The notes beneath the pieces were generated by a model. The model saw only the letters and a program-made list of their open reading frames with translations, did not search any database and was not told the origin of the DNA. DNA of 7,747 bases from a bacterium. Lineage in GTDB: Bacteria; Spirochaetota; Spirochaetia; JABEVK01. Positions 1-6,100 of the stretch are shown one piece after another (position 1 is the first letter of the stretch; the number at the start of each line of letters is the position of its first letter). The stretch lies in contig JAJXVP010000124.1 in assembly GCA_021782055.1 (NCBI GenBank), forward strand, positions 1 to 7,747, given 5' to 3'. The translations under genes and the position numbers were made by a program.

Positions 1-136
1 TCGGGTCCGTGCCCATCACGGCAAAAAACTGAGCACGGGTGATGGGGTACTTGCCCATCAAGAAACTGCTGACGGTGGAATTGTCACCAGGGGTGGCATC
101 CCTCTGAAAGGTTCCACCAGGGACCAAAACCAAAGG
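1..136 (-). other. Start of SUMF1/FGE-like domain in gene D (cut by window)
   Basis: Residues 252-296 hold the first strands of a SUMF1 domain: VPLVLVPGGTF, then a short Asp/Ser loop, then the MGKYPITRAQFFAVMG strand-helix. This is the canonical 'x-x-PVTRAQFxxVMG' opening and is closer to the family consensus than the VSRSQWARIMG of gene A. Confidence 0.85.
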
Positions 137-889
137 AACCGTTTCTGAGGTAAAGGCCGTGCTAGGTATGGTCATGCTGGCGCTGGTAGTCTGGTTGGCC
201 ATCACCACGACGGCATCGGTCCAAGTTGCTGACAAAGCTCCGGCCTGGAGGGTCACGTTGACCATTTGCGTTCCGGTAGGAACATTAGTCAGGGTCAAGG
301 TAAACGTCGAAGCGGTACCGGTCAAGCTACCCGAACTTGAAGTTCCTTGCGAGTTGAGCATGGTATACACCGCGGAACCTACCGTGTTGCCGTTGGCAAG
401 GGTGCCAGAAACCGAAAAGGTTAAGTTGACCGAGCCAACACTCGTGGTATCGGAGCCCACATACTCCAAGACTATCGTGGGCGAGCTCGTCGTTGCCGAA
501 GTCAGGTCAACGCTCAAGGCACCACTTGCCAGAATAGCCGTGGGGTTTTGACTGTTCGCTCCCGTGACCAGAATTTGGTAGGTAGCCGCTGACAGACCAG
601 AGATACTGGCCTGAGGGCTCGTCACAGTCACGGGACTTACTACTTGGCTTCCACCGGTAACTCCAACGCCCACAATCGTCGCGTTTTGAAAAACCTTAAC
701 GGTAAAGGTGTCGACTAACGGCATAGTGCTGGGTAGAACGATACGGGCTGAGGGGGAGCCTAGGGTCCACGAAAGGTTGAGTGTGTTGGTCGCTTGATTT
801 TGAGTTGCCAAAGGAAGTGAGCATGCGTTGAGCAACAACAAAAGTCCCACGGCTGAAAAGGCTAAGATTCTGAAGATTTTATTGCGCAT
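1..889 (-). CDS. Gene D: scaffold + SUMF1 surface lipoprotein (3' partial)
   Basis: Hand translation gives 296 codons from ATG 887-889 to the window edge with no stop. The protein begins MRNKIFRILAF, with a Leu-rich core and lipobox LNAC (Cys23), a good lipoprotein signal. Residues about 36-160 are the same scaffold as in B and C (LSAATYQILVTGAN, then IVLEYV and SVNLTFSV), and about 170-241 match their second sandwich (VVVMANQTTSASMTIP against the LTTTA endings of B and C). With no Ig or InlB spacer, a SUMF1/FGE-like domain then starts at about 252: LVPGGTF, RDATPGD, MGKYPITRAQFFAVMG. Its PGGTF-x-RDATP opening matches gene A. The rest, including the GGS region where the catalytic Cys pair would lie, is outside the window, so activity cannot be judged. 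It is probably a cell-surface lipoprotein with a lectin-like head. Confidence 0.92.
   Translation of the reverse strand, partial: MRNKIFRILAFSAVGLLLLLNACSLPLATQNQATNTLNLSWTLGSPSARIVLPSTMPLVDTFTVKVFQNATIVGVGVTGGSQVVSPVTVTSPQASISGLSAATYQILVTGANSQNPTAILASGALSVDLTSATTSSPTIVLEYVGSDTTSVGSVNLTFSVSGTLANGNTVGSAVYTMLNSQGTSSSGSLTGTASTFTLTLTNVPTGTQMVNVTLQAGALSATWTDAVVVMANQTTSASMTIPSTAFTSETVPLVLVPGGTFQRDATPGDNSTVSSFLMGKYPITRAQFFAVMGTDP
167..784 (-). other. Conserved N-terminal scaffold of gene D
   Basis: Residues about 36-241 align with the scaffolds of B and C: SGLSAATYQILVTGAN, then AILASGALSVDL, TIVLEYV and SVNLTFSV, then the second sandwich ending VVVMANQTTSASMTIP. The module is joined directly to the SUMF1 domain, unlike B and C, where Ig-like domains follow. 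Confidence 0.7.
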
Positions 890-3674
890 ACTGGCTCCCT
901 GCTGTTGCTGTTGCTACGGCCACCCAGTTGCCGTTTCCAAAACACCAATTTCCCCAAGAGTTGTTAAACGTCGTGTAAAGCGAATTGAGCGCGGTGGTGG
1001 GCCACCAGGTCGTTCCATCCAAAGAGTACTGCAAGGACGGCGATGAACCGTTCACCCCCAGCGAATACAGAATGCCATTGCCCCCCACCAAGGGACCAAA
1101 GTTGGCCCCGGTAACCGGCGTGTAAGTTTGACCGTCCGTTGAGCTGTACAAATTATGCGAGGAATCTTCGGCGTACCATTTGCCTGCGAGGTAGGTAACA
1201 TACGAGGTACCCATTGTTCCAGGGAAGCTTGTCACAGCTGTCCAAGTTTGCCCATCGGTGGACGAATACAGAGTTGATCGACCGGCAATTTCAAACAAAC
1301 CATTGCCATAGGCCAAGCTGGTGACAGAGCCCGTTGCGGAAAGATTCCCATGGGTCCACGTTAGCCCGTCAGGCGAGGTAGCCCAGTACAAGCCCCCTGT
1401 GTCGATTCCTACAAACATACCATTGCCGTAGGTTAAAAACCAACCGGCCGGCGACATAGAACCTGACAAGTTTGTAAGCGTTGTGCTACCCCAAGTCAAC
1501 CCGTCCGAGGAAACTTGTGTGCCAAATTTTCCGTGTCCGCCTGTTGCGGTACCAGAGTAAATACAAGCAAATACGCCATTCCCATAGGCTATGTCGGGGC
1601 CCGATCCGAAACCAGGAGAAGTTGTTCCGGTTGTCCAGGTAACCCCACCATCACTGGACTGAGCTGTGGAAAAACTAGAGACGTAGGTCACAAACTTTCC
1701 CGCGCCATAGACCACAGGCGTAATGGCACTCGCGCCTGTGGGCGTCGAGGAGGCTTTCCAAAAGGCACCACTATTGACCCGGAAGGTTGCTGTACCGGCG
1801 TAATGGTAGGCAGTCTTGGCATCTGTTGCCACGGCAGTCATGGTATGAACGCCCCAAGGGAGGGTGGCGGGGACCGTCCAGTTGAGGGTCGAAGTCGTCT
1901 GGCCAGAGATCGGTGTAGTGGAGTTATCCAAAAACCACGCCCATGAACTTGTCGTAGGTGAAGAAGATCCTGAATAAGTTGCCGTCATCGTGAGGGGCTC
2001 GTTTAACCCTACGAGATCGGGACTCGTCACAGTTACCGTATTCGTTGCTGGTGGCGGCAAAATCCAGGCCCATTGCGGGTTCAACGTCCACACCGCATAC
2101 AAGGTAAGGTTGGTGTTTGGTATGGTTACTGAAGATCCTGGTCCATACGTCGGCGTCGTTGCAGTGTTTGAGGTACCCCAGCCAGCAAAGTACCAAGCTC
2201 CTGACGTCCAGCTGGCTGGTTCAGTTGGGGAAGGGATGTTCACACTCGTCGCTGAGCCTATCGCCACAAGCTGAGTTACGGCGTTGTCTGCCGATATCGT
2301 CAACCCCGCAGGCAGATTTGGTTGAAACGTCACCTGGGTCAACACCGTCACCGAACACGTCACCGAGACGGTGGGGTCAACGGTGCTCGTGGCCGTGAGG
2401 GTTACCGTTCCCGAATTGCTCCCTGGGGTAACGGTAAATGCAGAAATACTATTTGCCTCAGAGGCAAACGTTACGGTGGCAATACTTGGGTTTGATGAAG
2501 TCAAAGTCACAGCCGGGTTGGTTCCTGTTGCGTCACCGCCTTCGGTAACCGTTACGGTCGTGCTTGTCCCTGAATTCGTTAAAGTTAACGTGCTGGCACT
2601 CAGGCTAAGAGTAAGAGGAGCCACCGAAACCGTGTATATCGCCAAGACTTTTGGATTGGCCACCGACTGTGCCGTGATCACGGCCGACGAAGCCGGAGCC
2701 AACACATGACAGTTGCCGCTCTGGTCAACACTCACCACCGAAGGTGCGCTAGAGGACCAAACCAGTTGGGTATTGGTCGGTGAAGCCGGGGTCCAGGTGG
2801 GTGTCAGTGCAAAGGTCTGCCCTATGTTAAACGGGGGCGTGATAGAACTTGAACTCGCCAAGGCCAAGCTGAGCCCCGTGGGCTGAACCAAGGCCGTCAG
2901 GAGGTGCGAAGAACTTGCCGTGTAGGCGGCTGTTGTGGTTAGGTTTTCGTACACCATGGCAGAATCGGAGTAGGTAACCATTTGTCCTGACGATAACGTT
3001 GCCTGGAAGTAAAATTGGTAAGTGCCAGAGTTAGGTGAAGTTGGCGACCAAGAATAAGTGGGTGCAGAAGTCGCTACGGTTAGGGTCGGGTTCTGCGTCG
3101 AACCGTCAGGGGCAATAACTTGAAACACCGGCGTTCCCACGACGGATGTTCCTGCTGTTCCCCAGGTTGCTACAGAAGACAAATCAAAGCTCACGGACAA
3201 TGCCCCTGTACCCTGGTTGGCAATGTAGCTTAAAGGAATCGTCAGCGGGCTGGGATTTGTCGCGAGGTTGATACTAGAACTCCCTGCGACAATGATTTGA
3301 CTGCTAGCGTTACTACCAGACACCGCAATAGTGTAGGTAGCGGCATCGAGGCCGGTCGCCACAACGGTTGTCGAGTTCGACGTTACCGTTTTAAACACAC
3401 CCGTTGTGGAATTGGTAAACGTAACGCTGTACGACGAAGGTGTCGCAAACGTAGGGGTCACGGTACGGGCGCCCCCGGAACGGGCACCTAGCGTATTGGT
3501 TTGACCAGACGCCGAGGGTAAACTCAGGTTTATTGTCAGCGACAGCCCCGAAGCGGCGGGGGCTGAAACACTGGCAGGGTTGGTACAGCTGGTCACTAGG
3601 GCTACCGCTAGCACGGCTACCACAACGAAAAAAGGTAACTGCCTGCCCATCCGTGACGACTTTAGTTGCTCCAT
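879..3674 (-). CDS. Gene C: Asp-box beta-propeller surface lipoprotein (931 aa)
   Basis: A paralogue of gene B with extra modules. The signal peptide has Arg/Lys near the N-terminus, a core at about 13-27 and lipobox LVTSC with Cys30. Domains in order: shared scaffold (about 44-166, LDAATYTIAVSGSN); second sandwich (about 178-255); group-2 bacterial Ig (262-352, LVWSSSAPSVVSVDQSGN); a second Ig-like domain (353-445, VTLTSSNPSIATV); an InlB/Listeria-Bacteroides repeat (446-529, FAGWG...PTYGPGSSVTIP...LTLYAVW); an Ig/PKD-like domain (541-634) related to one in gene A; and a propeller (636-925) with six Asp boxes. By hand count the mature chain has about 11 Lys+Arg in 900 residues and is rich in Ser/Thr, suggesting an extended, acidic surface protein. 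The propeller has one Arg (799), ruling out a normal sialidase site. It is probably an adhesin or binding lipoprotein; ligand unknown. It overlaps both neighbours and is likely translated by coupling. Confidence 0.95.
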   Translation of the reverse strand: MEQLKSSRMGRQLPFFVVVAVLAVALVTSCTNPASVSAPAASGLSLTINLSLPSASGQTNTLGARSGGARTVTPTFATPSSYSVTFTNSTTGVFKTVTSNSTTVVATGLDAATYTIAVSGSNASSQIIVAGSSSINLATNPSPLTIPLSYIANQGTGALSVSFDLSSVATWGTAGTSVVGTPVFQVIAPDGSTQNPTLTVATSAPTYSWSPTSPNSGTYQFYFQATLSSGQMVTYSDSAMVYENLTTTAAYTASSSHLLTALVQPTGLSLALASSSSITPPFNIGQTFALTPTWTPASPTNTQLVWSSSAPSVVSVDQSGNCHVLAPASSAVITAQSVANPKVLAIYTVSVAPLTLSLSASTLTLTNSGTSTTVTVTEGGDATGTNPAVTLTSSNPSIATVTFASEANSISAFTVTPGSNSGTVTLTATSTVDPTVSVTCSVTVLTQVTFQPNLPAGLTISADNAVTQLVAIGSATSVNIPSPTEPASWTSGAWYFAGWGTSNTATTPTYGPGSSVTIPNTNLTLYAVWTLNPQWAWILPPPATNTVTVTSPDLVGLNEPLTMTATYSGSSSPTTSSWAWFLDNSTTPISGQTTSTLNWTVPATLPWGVHTMTAVATDAKTAYHYAGTATFRVNSGAFWKASSTPTGASAITPVVYGAGKFVTYVSSFSTAQSSDGGVTWTTGTTSPGFGSGPDIAYGNGVFACIYSGTATGGHGKFGTQVSSDGLTWGSTTLTNLSGSMSPAGWFLTYGNGMFVGIDTGGLYWATSPDGLTWTHGNLSATGSVTSLAYGNGLFEIAGRSTLYSSTDGQTWTAVTSFPGTMGTSYVTYLAGKWYAEDSSHNLYSSTDGQTYTPVTGANFGPLVGGNGILYSLGVNGSSPSLQYSLDGTTWWPTTALNSLYTTFNNSWGNWCFGNGNWVAVATATAGSQYAQ
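895..900 (-). promoter_or_regulatory. Ribosome binding site of gene D inside gene C
   Basis: AGGGAG lies 5 nt before the ATG at 887-889 and overlaps the GCA-GGG-AGC codons near the end of gene C. It supports the hand-called start of gene D and translational coupling to C. Confidence 0.7.
900..1769 (-). repeat. Seven-blade Asp-box propeller of gene C
   Basis: Seven strand motifs (YGAGKF, YGNGVF, YGNGMF, YGNGLF, YLAGKW, GGNGIL, FGNGNW) start at residues 656, 697, 749, 789, 828, 864 and 912, 36-52 residues apart. Six Asp boxes lie between them: SSDGGVTW (1635-1658), SSDGLTW (1491-1511), SPDGLTW (1356-1376), SSTDGQTW (1242-1265), SSTDGQTY (1122-1145) and SLDGTTW (1005-1025). Seven motifs with six Asp boxes fit a seven-bladed propeller whose last blade is completed by another strand. 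Blade number is inferred. Confidence 0.8.
2088..2339 (-). repeat. InlB B-type (Listeria-Bacteroides) repeat in gene C
   Basis: Residues 446-529 carry the family signature: an opening VTFQPNLP strand, a WYFAGWG strand, TPTYGPGSSVTIP and the ending LTLYAVW. Only one copy is present, where many surface proteins have tandem copies. It separates the Ig-like domains from the PKD-like domain and propeller, so it likely acts as a stalk segment. The equivalent place in gene B (4637-4867) holds a diverged copy. Confidence 0.85.
2910..3545 (-). other. Conserved N-terminal scaffold of gene C
   Basis: Residues about 44-255 align with the scaffold of B and D: TGLDAATYTIAVSGSN, then IIVAGSSSINL, LTIPLSY and ALSVSFDL, then a second sandwich with VFQVIAPDG and ENLTTTAAYTAS. 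The APDG turn corresponds to APSG in gene B, the clearest sign of homology in the second part. Confidence 0.7.
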
Positions 3675-6100
3675 ATCGCGTTACCTCCCTGCAAGGCCAC
3701 CCAAATTCCATTGCCGTAGCACCACGGTGTCACCGGGACGTTACCCCAGCCGTTGGAATTCCAACTTGAAGAAAATCCCGAAAGACTAAACGGCGAGCTT
3801 GTGGGGGTGACAGTGGTAAATGTTAACCCATCGAAGGAGTATTCGATGGTGTTATTGGTACTCCAGTTGAAAAGAATATTGGGGCTGGAGGCTTGGTAGT
3901 TATAGGCACCTAAAGACGTAGAGGGTAGCAACGTATTCGTTGAAGTAGTGCTCCCTTTTAAGGCTAAACCGACAAAGCCAGAACCTTGCGCCGCCCAAGC
4001 GGTATAAAGCGTGTTTCCGTTAAAGATAAACATACTTTGCTTACCGCCCAAGGCGGTCGACCATAAGGAAGAGCCGACTGCACCAGTTGAAGGAATCGGG
4101 TAAATATTTCCGTCGCCGCAAAAGGCTTCGAAGTTTCCCAAGGCGCTGTTGTAGCTTAGAGAGCTATTGTAGCCCAGTCCGAGCCAGGTTGGCGAGCTTA
4201 ACGAGGACGAGCCTGCCGTCCAGGTCTTTCCATCCATGCTGTAAAACGGTGTACTCACTCCGCTGAACACCGCCATAAAGGTCCCAGCGCCAAAGGCCAC
4301 AAGGTTGTCAATACTGTTTACTGGCGCCGATGTCACGGTCATCGTTTTCACCGTCCAAGTTTGTCCGTCGGTACTCCAAGCAAAGGGGACAGTACTCGTC
4401 GAACCGGAAGTATACCCCACCGCTACAAAAATCCCGGACCCACTCACCGTTCCATACGTCACGTCGGCAAAGTTGATCCCCGGTATCTGGGCGCTAGTTT
4501 GCCAGTTCTTTCCATCGAGCGAGACGGCCGTATACCCATCAGAAGCTACCGCTACAAAACGGCCGTTACCGTAAACGGCCGAGGTCCAAGGGTGAATTGC
4601 AGGCGAGGTGATGGCGACTTGCCAGTTGGTTCCGGTTAATTGGGCATATAAAATGATATTACTAGTGCCAAAAGTGAGGGTCTGCCCTGGTTGGTAGCTC
4701 GTACCAGTCCCAGTCGCGGCAGTGTTCCACGACGCGATGACAGGCCCTTCGGTCAAGGTAGGAGCTTGCATAACGGCCGTATCACCCGGTGAAAAGGTTC
4801 GGGTTTCGGCAGGGGGTGGTTCGGTCGACCCCACCGCTATACCGTTCCAGCTATACGTCAACGTTGATTGAACCTCGATGGGGATGGTTACCGAGATGCT
4901 GGGGTCGGCGTCTAAGACGACGGTTACAGATCCGCTCCCCCCGGCGGTAGCGGTAATTTGATTGTTGGAAATTGTGGCAATCGGGCTAGTTGTTGATGTC
5001 ACCGTCGTACAATCCACCTGCGTGGAGGTGGCGCCTGTCACCATCACCAACTGGTTCCCCGTATAAGTATTGCCGTTTATTAGGACTTGGGGGATAGCTG
5101 TCAACACAGCTTGAGGAACGTTTACCACGCACGTCGCCGTAATCGCAGGGTTCTCGGCAGACGACGCGGTAATGATGACCGTCTTGGGGCCTGATTTAAG
5201 GGCTTTGATATTTCCTTGCGCATCGACGGTTACCGTTGCCGGGTCACTCGAGGCCCACAGCACCAAGGTATTGGTCGTACCTGTGTTCAGCGTTGCCGTC
5301 AAGGTTTGGAGCTGGCCCACGGTCAGAGTTGTTGTTGACAGCGACAGAAAAAGCGCTTGCACTGGCACGGGAGTCGCAGAAAAATCTGTCGTGACTGGTG
5401 CAATGGTTGCCGTTGTGGTTAGGCCCGCACCCACCACCACGGCTGTGGTCATAAGGCAAGTTTCGGTAATCGAGAGCGCCTTCAGTTGCACCTCCCAGGT
5501 TCCGCTGACCATATTGCTTTGGCTATAGGTCACGGTGTTGCTCGCCACGGTGAGGTTTTGTGTGGTGACCTGACCCGAAGGTGCCACCAAAGTCAAGGTT
5601 GCTGAGGTAACTGTTTGATTACTCGAGGCGAAGTTATACGTCAAGGCGACACTCCCCGTGCCGGTTCCTAAGGGGAGGTACGAAAGAGCCACACTGAACG
5701 ACCCTGTGCCTGCGCTCAAGTTGGCCGTTGTTGAGCCTTCGGCGATGATGGCCCCAGTTCCATTGGCTCCCCCTGTGGCATTGTACCCTTGCACGGTGAT
5801 GGTATACGACTCGGCATTCAAATTGTTAAACGTCACGGAACTGCTAGCCGAACTGCTCGAATTATCAACGGTGAACGTCTGCCCGTTGCCCATCGCGTCA
5901 CTGGCCGTGATGACATACGACAACGGTGTCAGGTAGGTTGGTGCTACCACTCGAGCGGGAGCTCCCCAACTCACCGTCATACTCAAGCCCGTGCTGGACG
6001 CCGCTGGGGCCGAGGGTGAGGCACACGAAACGACCAAACCACCTGCCAAGAGCAAGGCCATTGCCAAACCGCTTACAACAAAACTATGCTTATTCTGCAT
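3662..6100 (-). CDS. Gene B: Asp-box beta-propeller surface lipoprotein (812 aa)
   Basis: Not a named gene. Residues 1-26 form a lipoprotein signal (hydrophobic core about 8-24, lipobox LVVSC, lipidated Cys26), followed by a Ser/Ala/Pro linker. Then come: a shared N-terminal beta-sandwich scaffold (about 39-158, hallmark LNAESYTITVQGYN); a second sandwich (about 163-235, ending LTTTATIAP); a group-2 bacterial Ig domain (about 246-328, VLWASSDPATVTVDAQGNI); another Ig-like domain (329-411); a decayed InlB/Listeria-Bacteroides-like repeat (412-488, SYQPGQ...IILYAQL); and a propeller (about 490-806) with four Asp boxes (SLDGKNW, STDGQTW, SMDGKTW, SFDGLTF). The composition is Ser/Thr/Ala-rich and charge-poor. 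It probably sits on the outer surface as a binding or adhesion protein. The propeller contains one Arg (514), so sialidase activity is very unlikely. It overlaps A by 11 nt and C by 13 nt, consistent with one operon. Ligand unknown. Confidence 0.95.
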   Translation of the reverse strand: MQNKHSFVVSGLAMALLLAGGLVVSCASPSAPAASSTGLSMTVSWGAPARVVAPTYLTPLSYVITASDAMGNGQTFTVDNSSSSASSSVTFNNLNAESYTITVQGYNATGGANGTGAIIAEGSTTANLSAGTGSFSVALSYLPLGTGTGSVALTYNFASSNQTVTSATLTLVAPSGQVTTQNLTVASNTVTYSQSNMVSGTWEVQLKALSITETCLMTTAVVVGAGLTTTATIAPVTTDFSATPVPVQALFLSLSTTTLTVGQLQTLTATLNTGTTNTLVLWASSDPATVTVDAQGNIKALKSGPKTVIITASSAENPAITATCVVNVPQAVLTAIPQVLINGNTYTGNQLVMVTGATSTQVDCTTVTSTTSPIATISNNQITATAGGSGSVTVVLDADPSISVTIPIEVQSTLTYSWNGIAVGSTEPPPAETRTFSPGDTAVMQAPTLTEGPVIASWNTAATGTGTSYQPGQTLTFGTSNIILYAQLTGTNWQVAITSPAIHPWTSAVYGNGRFVAVASDGYTAVSLDGKNWQTSAQIPGINFADVTYGTVSGSGIFVAVGYTSGSTSTVPFAWSTDGQTWTVKTMTVTSAPVNSIDNLVAFGAGTFMAVFSGVSTPFYSMDGKTWTAGSSSLSSPTWLGLGYNSSLSYNSALGNFEAFCGDGNIYPIPSTGAVGSSLWSTALGGKQSMFIFNGNTLYTAWAAQGSGFVGLALKGSTTSTNTLLPSTSLGAYNYQASSPNILFNWSTNNTIEYSFDGLTFTTVTPTSSPFSLSGFSSSWNSNGWGNVPVTPWCYGNGIWVALQGGNAIWSN
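3683..4633 (-). repeat. Seven-blade Asp-box propeller of gene B
   Basis: A recurring strand motif (aromatic-GxGxF-VAV type) appears near residues 510, 553, 603, 654, 694, 738 and 795, about 40-57 residues apart, giving seven putative blades. Asp boxes of the form S-x-D-G-x-x-W/F follow at 4502-4522, 4355-4375, 4220-4240 and 3818-3838. Blades 4-6 have lost a clear Asp box and are called only from weaker strand motifs. The last motif, WCYGNGIWVAL, probably closes the ring. Confidence 0.7.
3684..3689 (-). promoter_or_regulatory. Strong ribosome binding site of gene C inside gene B
   Basis: GGGAGG (within AGGGAGGTAA) lies 9 nt before the ATG at 3672-3674 and within the last codons of gene B. It is the best Shine-Dalgarno match of the three junctions and decides the start of gene C. 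The internal Met9 of C has no comparable sequence upstream. Confidence 0.75.
5395..5986 (-). other. Conserved N-terminal scaffold of gene B
   Basis: Residues about 39-235, following the lipidated Cys and linker, form two predicted beta sandwiches. The core consensus shared with C and D is L-(N/D/S)-A-x-x-Y-x-I-x-V-x-G-x-N, then a Gly-containing strand, I/V-x-L-x-Y and a S-V-x-L-x-F/Y strand. The second part ends in a V-V-V-x-x-x-L-T-T-T-like strand. No named family is recognised. It probably serves as the membrane-proximal stalk. Confidence 0.7.

Noticed and set aside
3648..3650. Internal ATG (Met9) as the start of gene C
   Set aside because: Nothing like a ribosome binding site precedes it, whereas the ATG at 3672-3674 has GGGAGG at good spacing and gives a basic N-terminus before the signal core.
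879..3674. Repeated Asp-box DNA as a recombination hotspot or mobile repeat
   Set aside because: The copies are similar mainly at the protein level over 7-8 codons, with differing codons, as expected for old propeller blades.
900..4633. Sialidase (exo-alpha-sialidase) function for B and C from their Asp boxes
   Set aside because: Asp boxes are structural and occur in many non-enzymes; only one Arg per propeller is present, so the Arg triad cannot be formed.
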